From Chitinophaga niabensis (GTDB taxonomy: Bacteria; Bacteroidota; Bacteroidia; Chitinophagales; Chitinophagaceae): DNA of 64,000 nucleotides. The stretch spans positions 1,550,001-1,614,000 of the forward strand of contig NZ_FSRA01000001.1 in NCBI RefSeq assembly GCF_900129465.1. Direction: 5' to 3'. Positions 45,417 through 55,054 of this stretch are shown here, in pieces. A model generated the notes under the pieces. That model saw only the letters and a list, made by a program, of their open reading frames with translations. It was not told the origin of the DNA and searched no databases. The position numbers and the translations under genes were made by a program. Within the stretch, counting starts at the first letter, position 1, and each line of letters begins with the position of its first letter.

Positions 45417-46865
45417 TTAAAAATCTACCACCCAGGTATCTTTGCTGCCGCCGCCCTGTGATGAATTCACCACCAGGGAACCTTCGCGCAGGGCTACTCT
45501 TGTGAGGCCGCCGGGTACTATCTGCACACCATTAGGCCCATAAAGTGCATAGGGGCGGAGGTCTACGTGCCTTGGTTGAAAAGCGCCGTCTATAAAACAG
45601 GGTACGGTAGACAGTTTAATGATGGGTTGCGCAATGAAGCTGCGGGGATCTTTTTCGATCTCCTTCCTGGCTTTGCTCCATTCCTCTTCTGTTACGTTGT
45701 TGCCCATTATCATGCCGTAACCACCGGATTGGTTGGTGCGTTTTACTACCATGTTCCCGATATTACTGAACACATGTTCACGTGCATCCCTGTTTTCCAG
45801 TTCGTAGGTGGGGATATTGGAAAGGATGGGTTCCTCGTTGAGGTAATACCTGATCATGGCAGGCACGTAAGCATACACGGCTTTATCATCTGCCACACCA
45901 TTTCCCAATGCGTTCACAATGGCCACATTCCCTTTACGGTAAGCACTCATCAGTCCTGCAACACCCAATGCACTATCCGGGCGGAAGGTGAGGGGATCGA
46001 GGAATTCGTCATCTACCCGGCGGTATATTACATGCACAGGTTTGAGGCCATTGGTGGTTTTCATATATACTTTATGGTTATCCACCACCAGGTCCCTTCC
46101 TTCTACTAACGAGATGCCCATTTGCCTGGCAAGGAATGCATGTTCGTAATAGGCGGAATTATAGATGCCGGGTGTAAGCAGTACTACCGCGGGATTGGAT
46201 ATTTGCGTGGGAGCCATTTGCTTGAGGATGTCGTGCAGGAGCAGGGGGTAGTTGCTGACCCTTCTCACATGGTTGGCTACCAGCATGTCAGGAAAAATGC
46301 GTTTGGTCACTTCCCTGTTCTCCAGCATGTAACTGACGCCGGAAGGGGTGCGGAGGTTATCTTCCAGTACATAGAAATTACCATCTTCCCCGCGGATCAG
46401 GTCTATGCCTGAAATATGCAGATAGATGTCGTGCGGAACCTTTATACCATAAACATCCCGGTTGTAATGAGGGCAGGAAGCGATCAATTCCGGCGGTACC
46501 ACCTTGTCCCGCAGGATGGCCTGTTCCCCATAAATGTCTTTTAAAAAGAGGTTGAGGGCTTTGAGCCGCTGTGCGATCCCTTTTTCCACATGGTCCCATT
46601 CCTTTCCGGTAATGATCCGGGGAATGATGTCGAAGGGGAAGATCCGTTCAATGCCGGTGTTGTCGCTGTAGACCGTAAAGGTGATGCCCTGGCTGAGGAA
46701 GAGTTCGCCGGCAAATTTGTCCTTTTGCTGAAGGATACTGATGTCCAACTGCTGTAAAGCATGGAAAACTTTACTGTAATGCTCGCGCACCTGGTCTGTG
46801 TCTCTCATTTCATCCCAGATGCCTGCTGTGCTGCTGTATTTATGAAGCAAGGTCGGTGAACGCAT
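45417..46865 (-). CDS. Circularly permuted ATP-grasp type 2 protein
   Basis: 482 residues. Blocks typical of the CP-ATP-grasp family are VPPELIASCPHYNRDVYGI, DLIRGEDGNFYVLEDNLRTPSGVSYM, VNALGNGVADDKAVYAYVP, VKRTNQSGGYGMIMG and DLRPYALYGPNG. ATP-grasp enzymes join a carboxylate to an amine or thiol through an acylphosphate, so this is a predicted ligase, perhaps making a small peptide. It leads the operon with the alpha-E and transglutaminase genes and is read divergently from leuC across about 300 bp. Confidence 0.92.
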   Translation of the reverse strand: MRSPTLLHKYSSTAGIWDEMRDTDQVREHYSKVFHALQQLDISILQQKDKFAGELFLSQGITFTVYSDNTGIERIFPFDIIPRIITGKEWDHVEKGIAQRLKALNLFLKDIYGEQAILRDKVVPPELIASCPHYNRDVYGIKVPHDIYLHISGIDLIRGEDGNFYVLEDNLRTPSGVSYMLENREVTKRIFPDMLVANHVRRVSNYPLLLHDILKQMAPTQISNPAVVLLTPGIYNSAYYEHAFLARQMGISLVEGRDLVVDNHKVYMKTTNGLKPVHVIYRRVDDEFLDPLTFRPDSALGVAGLMSAYRKGNVAIVNALGNGVADDKAVYAYVPAMIRYYLNEEPILSNIPTYELENRDAREHVFSNIGNMVVKRTNQSGGYGMIMGNNVTEEEWSKARKEIEKDPRSFIAQPIIKLSTVPCFIDGAFQPRHVDLRPYALYGPNGVQIVPGGLTRVALREGSLVVNSSQGGGSKDTWVVDF

Positions 46866-47165
46866 ATCCCATCAGTTTAGGTCGGTGATAAAATAGTTAC
46901 ATTAGTAAATTATATATGCGATAATGGAACGGGATTATTTTTGTCGAACTTGCAAAATAATTACTATCCAGTGATAATATACGAAGAATAATGCGTTTAA
47001 AAGCGATATTTAGCTAATTGTATTTCACATAATTATTAAGTTAATATATTTGAGAGGAGGGTAAAATATCCCGTATTTCACTGTGGGATTAGAAAATATC
47101 CGGAATTAATGCTAAAAATGTGGATAAAATTTAACAATTTTGCAGTTACGTTTAAAAAATGAAAA
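46866..47165. other. 300-bp AT-rich divergent promoter region, ATP-grasp operon / leu operon
   Basis: No gene is visible. On the plus strand TATTTTTG (46936-46943) is a full TAnnTTTG match without a well placed -33 box, and CAATTTTG (47135-47142) is a one-mismatch box just before leuC. On the minus strand TTATTTTG (46960-46953) could serve the ATP-grasp gene. AAAATATCC occurs twice (near 47063 and 47092). I see no leader peptide rich in Leu codons and no clear attenuator. Confidence 0.45.
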
Positions 47166-48575
47166 ATGAGCCAAATGCCTGCTACATTATTTGACAAAGT
47201 ATGGGATTCACATGTTGTCAGGAAGATTGAAGACGGACCTGACGTGTTCTTTATCGACCGGCACTTTATTCACGAGGTGACCAGCCCGGTGGCTTTCCTG
47301 GGACTGGAAAGCAGGAAGCTCCAGGTGATGTTCCCGGAGAAGACCTTTGCTACGGCAGACCACAACACACCTACCATTAACCAGCATTTACCGGTAAAAG
47401 ACCCGCTTTCCGCTAACCAGCTGAAAGCTTTGGAAACCAATTCCGCCAAATACGGCATTTCCCACTGGGGGCTTGGCAATCCTAAAAATGGCATTGTGCA
47501 CGTGGTAGGTCCGGAAAACGGCATCACCCTCCCCGGGATGACGATCGTTTGTGGCGACTCTCATACTTCCACGCATGGTGCTTTTGGTGCGATCGCTTTT
47601 GGCATCGGTACCTCTGAAGTGGAAATGGTACTGTCTTCCCAATGTATCATGCAGCCTAAACCCAAAAAGATGCGCGTGAAAGTGAACGGCAAACTGGGTA
47701 AAGGAGTAACTCCGAAAGACGTAACGCTCTATATTATTTCAAAGCTCACAGCAGCAGGTGCTACCGGTTATTTTGTAGAGTATGCCGGTGAGGTGTTTGA
47801 AAACATGAGCATGGAAGGCCGTATGACGGTTTGTAACATGAGTATTGAAATGGGTGCGCGCGGCGGCATCATTGCGCCGGACGAAACCACCTTTGCATAT
47901 ATTAAAGGAAGGGAAAAAGCGCCGAAAGGAGAAGCATGGGATAAAGCCCTGGCTTACTGGAAAACGCTGAAAACAGATGCTGATGCTAAGTTCGATGCAG
48001 AGCACGTATACGATGCAGCAGACATTGAACCCATGATCACCTATGGTACCAATCCCGGTATGGGCATGGGCATCAGTCAACATATCCCGCAGGCCAAAGC
48101 AGCCGGCGGCAGTGTTGCCAGCTACGAAAAATCCCTGGATTACATGGGCTTCCATGAGGAAGATGCCATGCTGGGTAAAAAGGTAGACTATGTGTTCATC
48201 GGCAGTTGCACAAACGGCCGAATTGAAGATTTCCGCGCATTTGCTTCTATTGTAAAAGGCCGTAAAAAAGCAGAACATGTAACGGCATGGATCGTTCCCG
48301 GTTCGCATATTGTGGAAGCACAGATCAAAGAAGAAGGTATCCTGGACATTTTAACAGAAGCAGGATTCCAGTTGCGCCAACCAGGCTGTTCTGCCTGCCT
48401 GGCCATGAATGATGATAAAGTACCTGCCGGCAAATATGCCGTAAGTACCAGCAACAGGAACTTCGAAGGCCGCCAGGGCCCCGGTTCCCGTACCATGCTG
48501 GCCAGCCCTTTAGTGGCAGCAGCAGCAGCGGTAACAGGTGTTGTAACAGACCCAAGGGTATTAATGGCAGACTGA
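47166..48575 (+). CDS. leuC: 3-isopropylmalate dehydratase large subunit
   Basis: 469 residues, the usual length. The start [18 protein letters not shown] is the family opening. [27 protein letters not shown] is the aconitase-family substrate block. The three [4Fe-4S] cysteines are in FIGSCTNGR and PGCSACLAM. It isomerises 2-isopropylmalate to 3-isopropylmalate with LeuD in the cytoplasm. It leads the leu cluster; leuD starts 27 bp after its stop. Confidence 0.96.
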   Translation: MSQMPATLFDKVWDSHVVRKIEDGPDVFFIDRHFIHEVTSPVAFLGLESRKLQVMFPEKTFATADHNTPTINQHLPVKDPLSANQLKALETNSAKYGISHWGLGNPKNGIVHVVGPENGITLPGMTIVCGDSHTSTHGAFGAIAFGIGTSEVEMVLSSQCIMQPKPKKMRVKVNGKLGKGVTPKDVTLYIISKLTAAGATGYFVEYAGEVFENMSMEGRMTVCNMSIEMGARGGIIAPDETTFAYIKGREKAPKGEAWDKALAYWKTLKTDADAKFDAEHVYDAADIEPMITYGTNPGMGMGISQHIPQAKAAGGSVASYEKSLDYMGFHEEDAMLGKKVDYVFIGSCTNGRIEDFRAFASIVKGRKKAEHVTAWIVPGSHIVEAQIKEEGILDILTEAGFQLRQPGCSACLAMNDDKVPAGKYAVSTSNRNFEGRQGPGSRTMLASPLVAAAAAVTGVVTDPRVLMAD

Positions 48576-48602
48576 TCATTCACATCAATTAAAAATTAAA
48601 AA

Positions 48603-49199
48603 ATGGCTTACGATAAATTCACAATACTGACCAGCTCAGCTGTTCCCATGCCTATTGAAAATGTGGACACTGACCAGATCATCCCCGCCCGTTTCCTGAA
48701 AGCTACTGAACGTACCGGTTTTGGCGATAACCTTTTCCGCGACTGGCGTTACAATGGAGACGGTACACCTAAGCAGGACTTTGTACTCAACAATTCCATC
48801 TACTCCGGTAAGATCCTTGTTGCAGGAAGGAACTTTGGCAGCGGCAGCAGCCGTGAGCACGCAGCATGGGCTATTTATGATTATGGTTTCCGTTGCGTGG
48901 TATCCAGCTTCTTTGCAGATATCTTCAAGAACAACTCCCTGAACATCGGCATTCTGCCGGTACAGGTGAGCCCTGAATTCCTGGATAAGATCTTTACGGC
49001 TATTGAAGCAGATCCCAATACACAACTGGAAGTGAACCTCCCTTCACAAAAGATCACTATCCTGGCTACGGGCGAAAGCGAGCCTTTCGACATCAATTCT
49101 TATAAGAAACTAAACATGACCAATGGTTATGATGATATTGATTACCTGCAAGCCATGAAGAGCGAAATACAAACTTTCGCCTCCAAGAGTATCTACTAA
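48603..49199 (+). CDS. leuD: 3-isopropylmalate dehydratase small subunit
   Basis: 198 residues. [14 protein letters not shown] and [37 protein letters not shown] are the swivel-domain signatures of LeuD. It partners LeuC. The next gene follows after 21 bp. Confidence 0.96.
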   Translation: MAYDKFTILTSSAVPMPIENVDTDQIIPARFLKATERTGFGDNLFRDWRYNGDGTPKQDFVLNNSIYSGKILVAGRNFGSGSSREHAAWAIYDYGFRCVVSSFFADIFKNNSLNIGILPVQVSPEFLDKIFTAIEADPNTQLEVNLPSQKITILATGESEPFDINSYKKLNMTNGYDDIDYLQAMKSEIQTFASKSIY

Positions 49200-49220
49200 A
49201 CAAGTCCACGATAGATTATT

Positions 49221-50744
49221 ATGCCTTCTGCCCAACGCTACATAGAAATAATGGATACCACGCTCCGCGATGGTGAGCAAACGAGCGGTGTTTCTTTTTC
49301 CCCTTCGGAAAAATTAACGATCGCCCAGCTTTTATTGACCGAGGTGAAAGTGGACCGTATTGAAATTGCGTCTGCCCGCGTATCCGAAGGTGAGTTTGCA
49401 GCCGTGAAGTCTATTACCAAATGGGCTAAGGCAAATGGTTTGCTGGACAGGGTGGAAGTGCTGACCTTTGTGGATGGCGATGTGTCCGTTCAATGGATGC
49501 TGAAAGCAGGCGCGAAAGTGATGAACCTGCTTACCAAAGGTTCCCTGAACCATCTTACACATCAGCTGAAGAAAAAACCGGAAGAGCATTTTGCAGAAGT
49601 GGGTGCCGTGATCAAACTGGCGAAAAAGAAAGGGCTGGAATGCAATGTATACCTGGAAGACTGGAGCAATGGTATGCGCCATTCCAAAGACTACGTTTTC
49701 CAATACCTGGATTTTCTAAATACCCAACCGGTGAAAAGAGTGATGCTGCCGGATACTTTAGGCATCCTCACACCTGCAGAGGTAACATCATTTGTATCTG
49801 AAACCATACAGCGTTACCCGAACATCCACTTTGATTTTCACGCGCATAATGATTATGACCTGGGCACTGCGAATGTACTGGAAGGTGTAAAAGCAGGGGC
49901 GCATGGTATTCACCTGACCATTAATGGTATGGGAGAAAGAGCAGGTAATGCTCCTTTGGCCAGTGCTATTGCCGTACTGAACGATTTTATGCCGGAACTG
50001 AAAACTGGTGTGGCAGAGGGTTCACTGTATAAAGTAAGTAAACTGGTGGAAACATTTTCGGGCTTCAGGATCCCTGTAAATAAACCGGTGGTAGGAGAGA
50101 ATGTGTTCACGCAAACAGCTGGTATTCATGCAGACGGTGATAAAAAGAACAAATTATATTTCAGTGACCTGATCCCTGAACGTTTTGGCCGCACGCGTAA
50201 ATATGCTTTGGGCAAAACAAGCGGAAAAGCGAACATTGAGAATAACCTGCAGCAACTGGGCCTGCAACTCTCTGATCCTGATCTGAAAAAGGTAACACAA
50301 CGGATCATTGAACTGGGAGATAAAAAGGAAGTAGTAACGCAGGCAGACCTGCCTTACATTATTTCTGATGTGCTGGATAGTAATACCATAGAAGAAAAGG
50401 TGACGGTGCTGGATTATGTGCTGACGCATTCCAAAACCCTCAAACCTTCTGTAACACTGCGCATCGCTATACTGGAGGAGATCTTTGAAGAACATTCACA
50501 GGGCGACGGGCAGTACGATGCATTTATGAATGCACTGAAAAAGGTCTATAAAAAGCTGAAGCAGGAACTGCCTGTTCTTACGGACTATGCCGTACGGATC
50601 CCCCCCGGTGGTAAAAGTGATGCACTCTGCGAAACGATCATCACCTGGCGGCACAGTAACAAGGAGTTTAAAACACGCGGACTGGATAGTGATCAAACGG
50701 TATCTGCCATCAAGGCCACACAAAAGATGTTAAACTTAATTTAA
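49221..50744 (+). CDS. 2-isopropylmalate / (R)-citramalate synthase-family enzyme
   Basis: 507 residues. The DRE-TIM metallolyase core has DTTLRDGEQTSGVSFSPSEK and the metal site HAHNDYDLGTAN, with GERAGNAPLA next. The C-terminal LeuA-type regulatory dimer domain runs from about 385 to the end. It condenses acetyl-CoA with a 2-keto acid. The family covers LeuA (2-ketoisovalerate) and CimA (pyruvate), and the two cannot be separated safely by eye. Position between leuD and leuB fits either leucine synthesis or the citramalate route to isoleucine, since LeuCDB serve both. A strong terminator follows. Confidence 0.85.
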   Translation: MPSAQRYIEIMDTTLRDGEQTSGVSFSPSEKLTIAQLLLTEVKVDRIEIASARVSEGEFAAVKSITKWAKANGLLDRVEVLTFVDGDVSVQWMLKAGAKVMNLLTKGSLNHLTHQLKKKPEEHFAEVGAVIKLAKKKGLECNVYLEDWSNGMRHSKDYVFQYLDFLNTQPVKRVMLPDTLGILTPAEVTSFVSETIQRYPNIHFDFHAHNDYDLGTANVLEGVKAGAHGIHLTINGMGERAGNAPLASAIAVLNDFMPELKTGVAEGSLYKVSKLVETFSGFRIPVNKPVVGENVFTQTAGIHADGDKKNKLYFSDLIPERFGRTRKYALGKTSGKANIENNLQQLGLQLSDPDLKKVTQRIIELGDKKEVVTQADLPYIISDVLDSNTIEEKVTVLDYVLTHSKTLKPSVTLRIAILEEIFEEHSQGDGQYDAFMNALKKVYKKLKQELPVLTDYAVRIPPGGKSDALCETIITWRHSNKEFKTRGLDSDQTVSAIKATQKMLNLI

Positions 50745-50763
50745 GGAATATAAACACTGCCTT

Positions 50764-50800
50764 AAAAAACCTGAACGGATATCTTCTGTTCAGGTTTTTT
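50764..50800 (+). terminator. Rho-independent terminator after the synthase gene
   Basis: A perfect 13-bp stem AAAAAACCTGAAC / GTTCAGGTTTTTT (50764-50776, 50788-50800) with an 11-nt loop. It separates leuCD-synthase from the following genes. Confidence 0.9.
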
Positions 50801-50882
50801 ATTTAATTTAATAGTACAATTAGCAAGGCACGTTACCCTATAGCTCCAACATCCAAAATCTATTACCCTAAACCCTTTTCAG

Positions 50883-52244
50883 ATGAAGAAAGCCCTCTTT
50901 AACCCGTGGCTGCGGACGCTGTTTTCCGTATGCTCCCTTATTATCCTGCTTACAATAGGCTGTCACAAAAGCAAGGACGCGCCCGTTGAAATGCCAGTTC
51001 CTGCATATCTTACCCTACCTGATGGTGCAGACCAAAGATTGTCCCTTCTGATCAAACAGGTGAAAACAGAAGAGCGTAAAACGCCCTTTTTAGCAAACAT
51101 CGTGCAGCAGTATGGCGAGCCGGTGTGGGACAAAGGTATCATTGGAGAACGTGGTAATACCAGGCTGTATGCTATTCCCCTGAAGCAGGAAGGCAAAAAA
51201 CTTTCCGGCGCTATCGTGTTTGAACTGGGCGATCAGCTGCGGTTCAAAGTTTACGAGAATCGCGATTTCGTCCGTTACGGTTTCGATTCCAGGGATGGGG
51301 CCGTAACAGGGAGGAAAGTACGCAACCTTATGATGGCCCTGAATTTCAGGCTCCCGCCTGAAGGAGATGATCCCGGAAATCCAGGCCCTCCGGAACCCTG
51401 TGTGTACAGCAAAAAGGAAAGAGCCTTGCTGGAACAGGCAAGGGCTGCTAATCCGGGCAAAGAAGTGCATTTGCAGGAAAGAATGATCTCTGTTACTACC
51501 TGTTACTCATGGACCACCTGTACTGGTGATGGAAACGGAAACTGTGTGGGGCAGATCTATTATCATGAGGAATGTTTCACAGACACCTACTGGTTACCCG
51601 ATGGTGACGGTGGAAGTTCTGGCGGCGGTGGTGGTGGAACCGGTAGTGGTGGTGGTGGCGGAGGAGGAGGTAACTCACCTAATCCTCCCGGGGAAGATCC
51701 CTGCCCTCCTGCTGATGGTGGAGAACCAGACCCGATCCCTGTTGCTGAAGAAGATATCCTGGAGCTTCCATGCCCTCAATCTTTTAACATGGTTAGGCAG
51801 GACAGTTGGCAATCCTGTGTTACAACCGGTTATAGGTTTGGATTGATTAACCGTGCAGGCAATGGGCTGGAATACTATGTGGATATAAATATCATGGAGG
51901 TGGGCCTGCCTTACGTTACTTATGATGGTACTATCATTCATCACAATGTTGCACAGGCCATGATCACACAAGCTGCTGTATTAGCTGAAGGAGAAGCACT
52001 TTCCGCCCTGAGTGGCTGGCTTGCCATGAACCCGGGTACACCTCCCAGCCAGGTCAATTACCAGCCCTACAGGCAGATCTTTAAAACATTCTTGAAAATG
52101 CACCTGGACAATTTCCTGCGAAGTGATTACTATCCGGGGCAACCAACTGCTTCGCCCAGCCGGGTGAGCTTTGATAACGCCAGCTTCGGATTAAAGGACC
52201 CTACCAAATACAAGCCATTTAAATTCAGAGGAAGAGATTGTTGA
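50883..52244 (+). CDS. Lipoprotein with Gly-rich linker and novel C-terminal domain
   Basis: 453 residues with a lipobox (LLTIGC, Cys27). Residues about 45-155 form a compact N-terminal domain (ANIVQQYGEPVWDKGI, IVFELGDQLRFKVYEN). A Cys-rich stretch (173-231, five Cys) follows. Residues 241-263 are almost all Gly and Ser, a flexible linker. The C-terminal domain (about 292-453) starts at LELPCPQSFNMV and has YYVDINIMEVGLPYVTYDG, HHNVAQAMI and a basic end (KPFKFRGRDC). I recognise no family. Anchor, linker and variable tip resemble surface effectors or polymorphic toxins of Bacteroidota, but there is no toxin motif. It is inserted within the leu cluster. Confidence 0.7.
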   Translation: MKKALFNPWLRTLFSVCSLIILLTIGCHKSKDAPVEMPVPAYLTLPDGADQRLSLLIKQVKTEERKTPFLANIVQQYGEPVWDKGIIGERGNTRLYAIPLKQEGKKLSGAIVFELGDQLRFKVYENRDFVRYGFDSRDGAVTGRKVRNLMMALNFRLPPEGDDPGNPGPPEPCVYSKKERALLEQARAANPGKEVHLQERMISVTTCYSWTTCTGDGNGNCVGQIYYHEECFTDTYWLPDGDGGSSGGGGGGTGSGGGGGGGGNSPNPPGEDPCPPADGGEPDPIPVAEEDILELPCPQSFNMVRQDSWQSCVTTGYRFGLINRAGNGLEYYVDINIMEVGLPYVTYDGTIIHHNVAQAMITQAAVLAEGEALSALSGWLAMNPGTPPSQVNYQPYRQIFKTFLKMHLDNFLRSDYYPGQPTASPSRVSFDNASFGLKDPTKYKPFKFRGRDC

Positions 52245-52254
52245 TCATTTTAAA

Positions 52255-52284
52255 AAAAGCAGGTGTTTACGGACACCTGCTTTT
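52255..52284 (+). terminator. Rho-independent terminator after the Gly-rich lipoprotein gene
   Basis: A perfect 12-bp stem AAAAGCAGGTGT / ACACCTGCTTTT (52255-52266, 52273-52284) with a 6-nt loop. The start of the next small gene is only 6 bp further, so that gene depends on read-through or its own promoter. Confidence 0.85.
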
Positions 52285-52290
52285 ATAGGT

Positions 52291-52881
52291 ATGCTGCGAA
52301 TTTGCCGGTCTATTGTATATTCTTTAATTTGGATGATCATCCCGGTAAAACTTACCGGCCAAAAGATAACTATGCTCCATGATCTTGGTATCGGAGAGAT
52401 TCATTTAGGAAAAAAAATAACAGCTATAAAAGAAGTGATCCCGTTCGGGGCCTTTGCACTGGCAGGAGATTATATCATTAGCCCGGGACCTTCGTCCTTC
52501 TATTGTTTCACCGGTGATATACTCAGCGCAACAGGCAGTATTGAGTTGCTGCTGGCCATTGAGCACATTTTCATAGGCGTGGATAAGAACAACCGGGTAG
52601 TGATCATTATCCTGCATTTTTACAATAACCCGGAACATGATATTCCTGCTATATTGACCAGATATTATGGCCCGCCTGCTTCCATAGCTGATATAGAAAT
52701 GGAAAACACGCCTGTGCGGCAACATATCTTCTGGAATACGGAGGATAAAGAGGTGCAGATCGGGTATTCCAGCGCTACGGCAGGAGATAAGGCAACATAC
52801 CCCATGATGGTAATTGCCCGCATGCGCGAACGCCCCTTATTGGGAGAATATACTGTTATAAAACGTACCTGGAGGTTGTGA
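52291..52881 (+). CDS. Putative exported protein, unknown function
   Basis: 196 residues. The N-terminus (SIVYSLIWMIIPVKLTGQ) looks like a signal peptide. The mature part has repeated beta strands (ITMLHDLGIGEIHLGKKI, FIGVDKNNRVVIIILHFY, QIGYSSATAGDKATYPMMVIARM). I recognise no family. It lies between the lipoprotein terminator and leuB, with 51 bp to leuB. It could be a partner or immunity-like protein for the lipoprotein upstream, which is only a positional guess. Confidence 0.55.
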   Translation: MLRICRSIVYSLIWMIIPVKLTGQKITMLHDLGIGEIHLGKKITAIKEVIPFGAFALAGDYIISPGPSSFYCFTGDILSATGSIELLLAIEHIFIGVDKNNRVVIIILHFYNNPEHDIPAILTRYYGPPASIADIEMENTPVRQHIFWNTEDKEVQIGYSSATAGDKATYPMMVIARMRERPLLGEYTVIKRTWRL

Positions 52882-52932
52882 AATACAGATCTGATGCGTA
52901 TCTTCGGCGGGAATTTTTCATAAAGCATTAGC

Positions 52933-54006
52933 ATGGCAACCAAACATATTTTAATTGTTCCCGGCGATGGGATCGGGCAGGAAGTTACCGCAGTAGGTAA
53001 AAAGGTTTTAGATAAGGTAGCGGCTAAGTTTGGCCATACTTTTACTTATGATGAAGCGCTGATAGGCCATGTGGCTATTGAAGCCACAGGTAATCCTTTA
53101 CCGGATGAATCCCTGGAAAAGATGCGTAAATCTGATGCCGTACTGTTTGGTGCAGTAGGGCATCCTAAATATGATAATGATCCTTCTGCCAAGGTAAGGC
53201 CTGAACAGGGGCTGCTGAAAATGCGGAAAGAACTGGGGCTGTACGCGAACCTCCGCCCCATTAAACTATTTGATGAGCTGTTAGGCGCTTCCAGCATTAA
53301 ACCGGAAATATTGAGAGGGGCAGATATCCTGTTCTTCCGTGAACTCACCGGTGATATTTACTTTGGTGAAAAAGGCCGTAAGAATAATGGTGATACTGCT
53401 TACGATATTGCGGAATACAGCCGCTTTGAAGTAGAGCGCATTGCCCGTAAAGCTTTTGACGCTGCACGTACCCGCCGCAAGAAACTCTGCTCTGTAGATA
53501 AAGCAAATGTGATTGAAACTTCCCGTCTCTGGAGAGAAGTAGTGCAAAAGATTGCTTTGGAATATCCGGATGTGGAAGTAGAGCATCAGTTTGTGGATGC
53601 CACAGCTATGCTGCTGATCAAAGATCCTAAACGTTTTGATGTGGTAGTAACAGCGAACCTGTTTGGAGACATCCTCACAGATGAAGCCTCTCAGATCGCA
53701 GGTTCTATGGGCATGCTGGCTTCTGCTTCTATTGGAGACGGCACCGGTGTATACGAGCCTATTCACGGTTCTGCACATGATATTACCGGTAAAGGGGTAG
53801 CCAATCCATTGGCGTCTATCCTGTCTGCCGCTTTGCTGCTGGATATTTCCTTTGGCATGAAGGCAGAATCAGAACTGGTGATCAGCGCGGTAGATAAAGT
53901 ATTAAAAGAAGGTTTCCGCACAAGGGATATTGCAGACAGCACTACACCTGCGGACAAGATATTAGGTACAGACGCGATGGGAGCAGAAGTACTGAAATTC
54001 CTCTAA
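52933..54006 (+). CDS. leuB: 3-isopropylmalate dehydrogenase
   Basis: 357 residues. LIVPGDGIGQEVTAVGKKVL is the family start. The substrate Arg set is in ELGLYANLRPIK, and LFFRELTGDIYFGEKGR and FGDILTDEASQIAGSMGMLASASIG contain the catalytic Tyr and Asp regions. GSAHDITGKGVANP is the NAD-binding loop. It oxidatively decarboxylates 3-isopropylmalate to 2-ketoisocaproate. It is separated from leuCD by two unrelated genes and two terminators, so it probably has its own promoter. A terminator follows. Confidence 0.96.
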   Translation: MATKHILIVPGDGIGQEVTAVGKKVLDKVAAKFGHTFTYDEALIGHVAIEATGNPLPDESLEKMRKSDAVLFGAVGHPKYDNDPSAKVRPEQGLLKMRKELGLYANLRPIKLFDELLGASSIKPEILRGADILFFRELTGDIYFGEKGRKNNGDTAYDIAEYSRFEVERIARKAFDAARTRRKKLCSVDKANVIETSRLWREVVQKIALEYPDVEVEHQFVDATAMLLIKDPKRFDVVVTANLFGDILTDEASQIAGSMGMLASASIGDGTGVYEPIHGSAHDITGKGVANPLASILSAALLLDISFGMKAESELVISAVDKVLKEGFRTRDIADSTTPADKILGTDAMGAEVLKFL

Positions 54007-54023
54007 GGAACTTTCATTGAACC

Positions 54024-54052
54024 AGCCCGGACGACCTTACGTTGTCCGGGCT
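54024..54052 (+). terminator. Rho-independent terminator after leuB
   Basis: A 12-bp stem AGCCCGGACGAC / GTTGTCCGGGCT with one mismatch (54024-54035, 54041-54052), followed by a T-run. Confidence 0.85.
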
Positions 54053-54073
54053 TTTTTATTTATATTGGGATAT

Positions 54074-54535
54074 ATGAAATACTTCTTTTTAGCAGGGCTG
54101 CTTGTACTATCCCTCCGCCTTTCCGCACAAGCTCCTCATATCAAAGACCTGGGCTTTATCAGTGGTAATTGGGTAATGCAGCATGAATGGGGCGATATGG
54201 AAGAAAGCTGGAGTACGCCTATGGGCAACAGCATGATGGGTAGTTTCCGATGTGTAAAAGACGGGAAGCCGCTTTTCTATGAATTTATGCTGATAGAGCA
54301 AACGGACAGCATGCCGGTAATGTACCTGCGCCATTTCAACCCTGGCAGCATTGGCTGGGAAGATAAAGACAAACCGCACGTTTATCCTTTAAGCCTGCTT
54401 GAAAAGAATAAGGTAGTATTTGAAAAAGCAGATAAAAAACTGCGGCTGATGTTTGTACGTAAAGATGAACAACATCTAACCATTACCCTGGATGAGGACG
54501 GAAAGGAAACCGTGTTTGATCTTCGCTTAAAGTGA
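54074..54535 (+). CDS. DUF6265-like secreted protein
   Basis: 153 residues from the ATG at 54074, chosen for the signal peptide (MKYFFLAGLLVLSLRLSAQ); a longer frame begins inside the leuB terminator. The mature domain has FISGNWVMQHEWGDMEESWSTPMGNSMMGSFR, then FYEFMLIEQTDS and alternating strands, matching the lipocalin-like DUF6265 pattern. Its function is unknown. It overlaps the convergent gene by 9 bp. Confidence 0.8.
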   Translation: MKYFFLAGLLVLSLRLSAQAPHIKDLGFISGNWVMQHEWGDMEESWSTPMGNSMMGSFRCVKDGKPLFYEFMLIEQTDSMPVMYLRHFNPGSIGWEDKDKPHVYPLSLLEKNKVVFEKADKKLRLMFVRKDEQHLTITLDEDGKETVFDLRLK

Positions 54536-54976
54536 TCTCATCTTCTCCCACTTACGTCTGATCCCCAATAACTTTCCAAGGAAGAGTGCCAAAGGGATTA
54601 ATTCATACCTGAAAAGCCCGGGCGTGGCAGACATGGTATAGGAGCAAAGCGTAATGCCAATGAGTGCATCCGCGATCGCTATGTCAATAGCCCAATCACT
54701 TTCCGTTAGCAGTGCATAGGCAGTAAATGCATTGAAGAGGAAAACACCGGCTAAAACGATGCCGGCAGGAGAGAAAAAATTCCTGGCCGTAAGGCCATAA
54801 GCAGCGAGATACATATTATCATTGCCCAGCAGGGACAGGATCAATGCCATCGGAACGGTAATGATACCGAGAATGAAGAGCCAGTTGCAATACCTGATCC
54901 ACCATGGGAGAAGATCTGTCCTGTTAGGACCAGCGTCCATCTGTTGGTTTATCTTATGCTCAAATGCAGCAGCCAT
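54527..54976 (-). CDS. Small polytopic membrane protein, unknown function
   Basis: 149 residues with about four membrane helices (CNWLFILGIITVPMALILSLL, SPAGIVLAGVFLFNAFTAYALL, IAIADALIGITLC, PLALFLGKLLGI). The charged ends are cytoplasmic-like (FEHKINQQMDAG, RRKWEKMRSL). No family is recognised. It stands alone on its strand and is divergent from the namZ-like gene with 78 bp between starts. Confidence 0.7.
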   Translation of the reverse strand: MAAAFEHKINQQMDAGPNRTDLLPWWIRYCNWLFILGIITVPMALILSLLGNDNMYLAAYGLTARNFFSPAGIVLAGVFLFNAFTAYALLTESDWAIDIAIADALIGITLCSYTMSATPGLFRYELIPLALFLGKLLGIRRKWEKMRSL

Positions 54977-55054
54977 AAGCAGGGAGATTTGTTACGTTAA
55001 GTTACGAAATGTTTCAATAATTTATATCTTTATCCGATCATCAACCAGATTACC

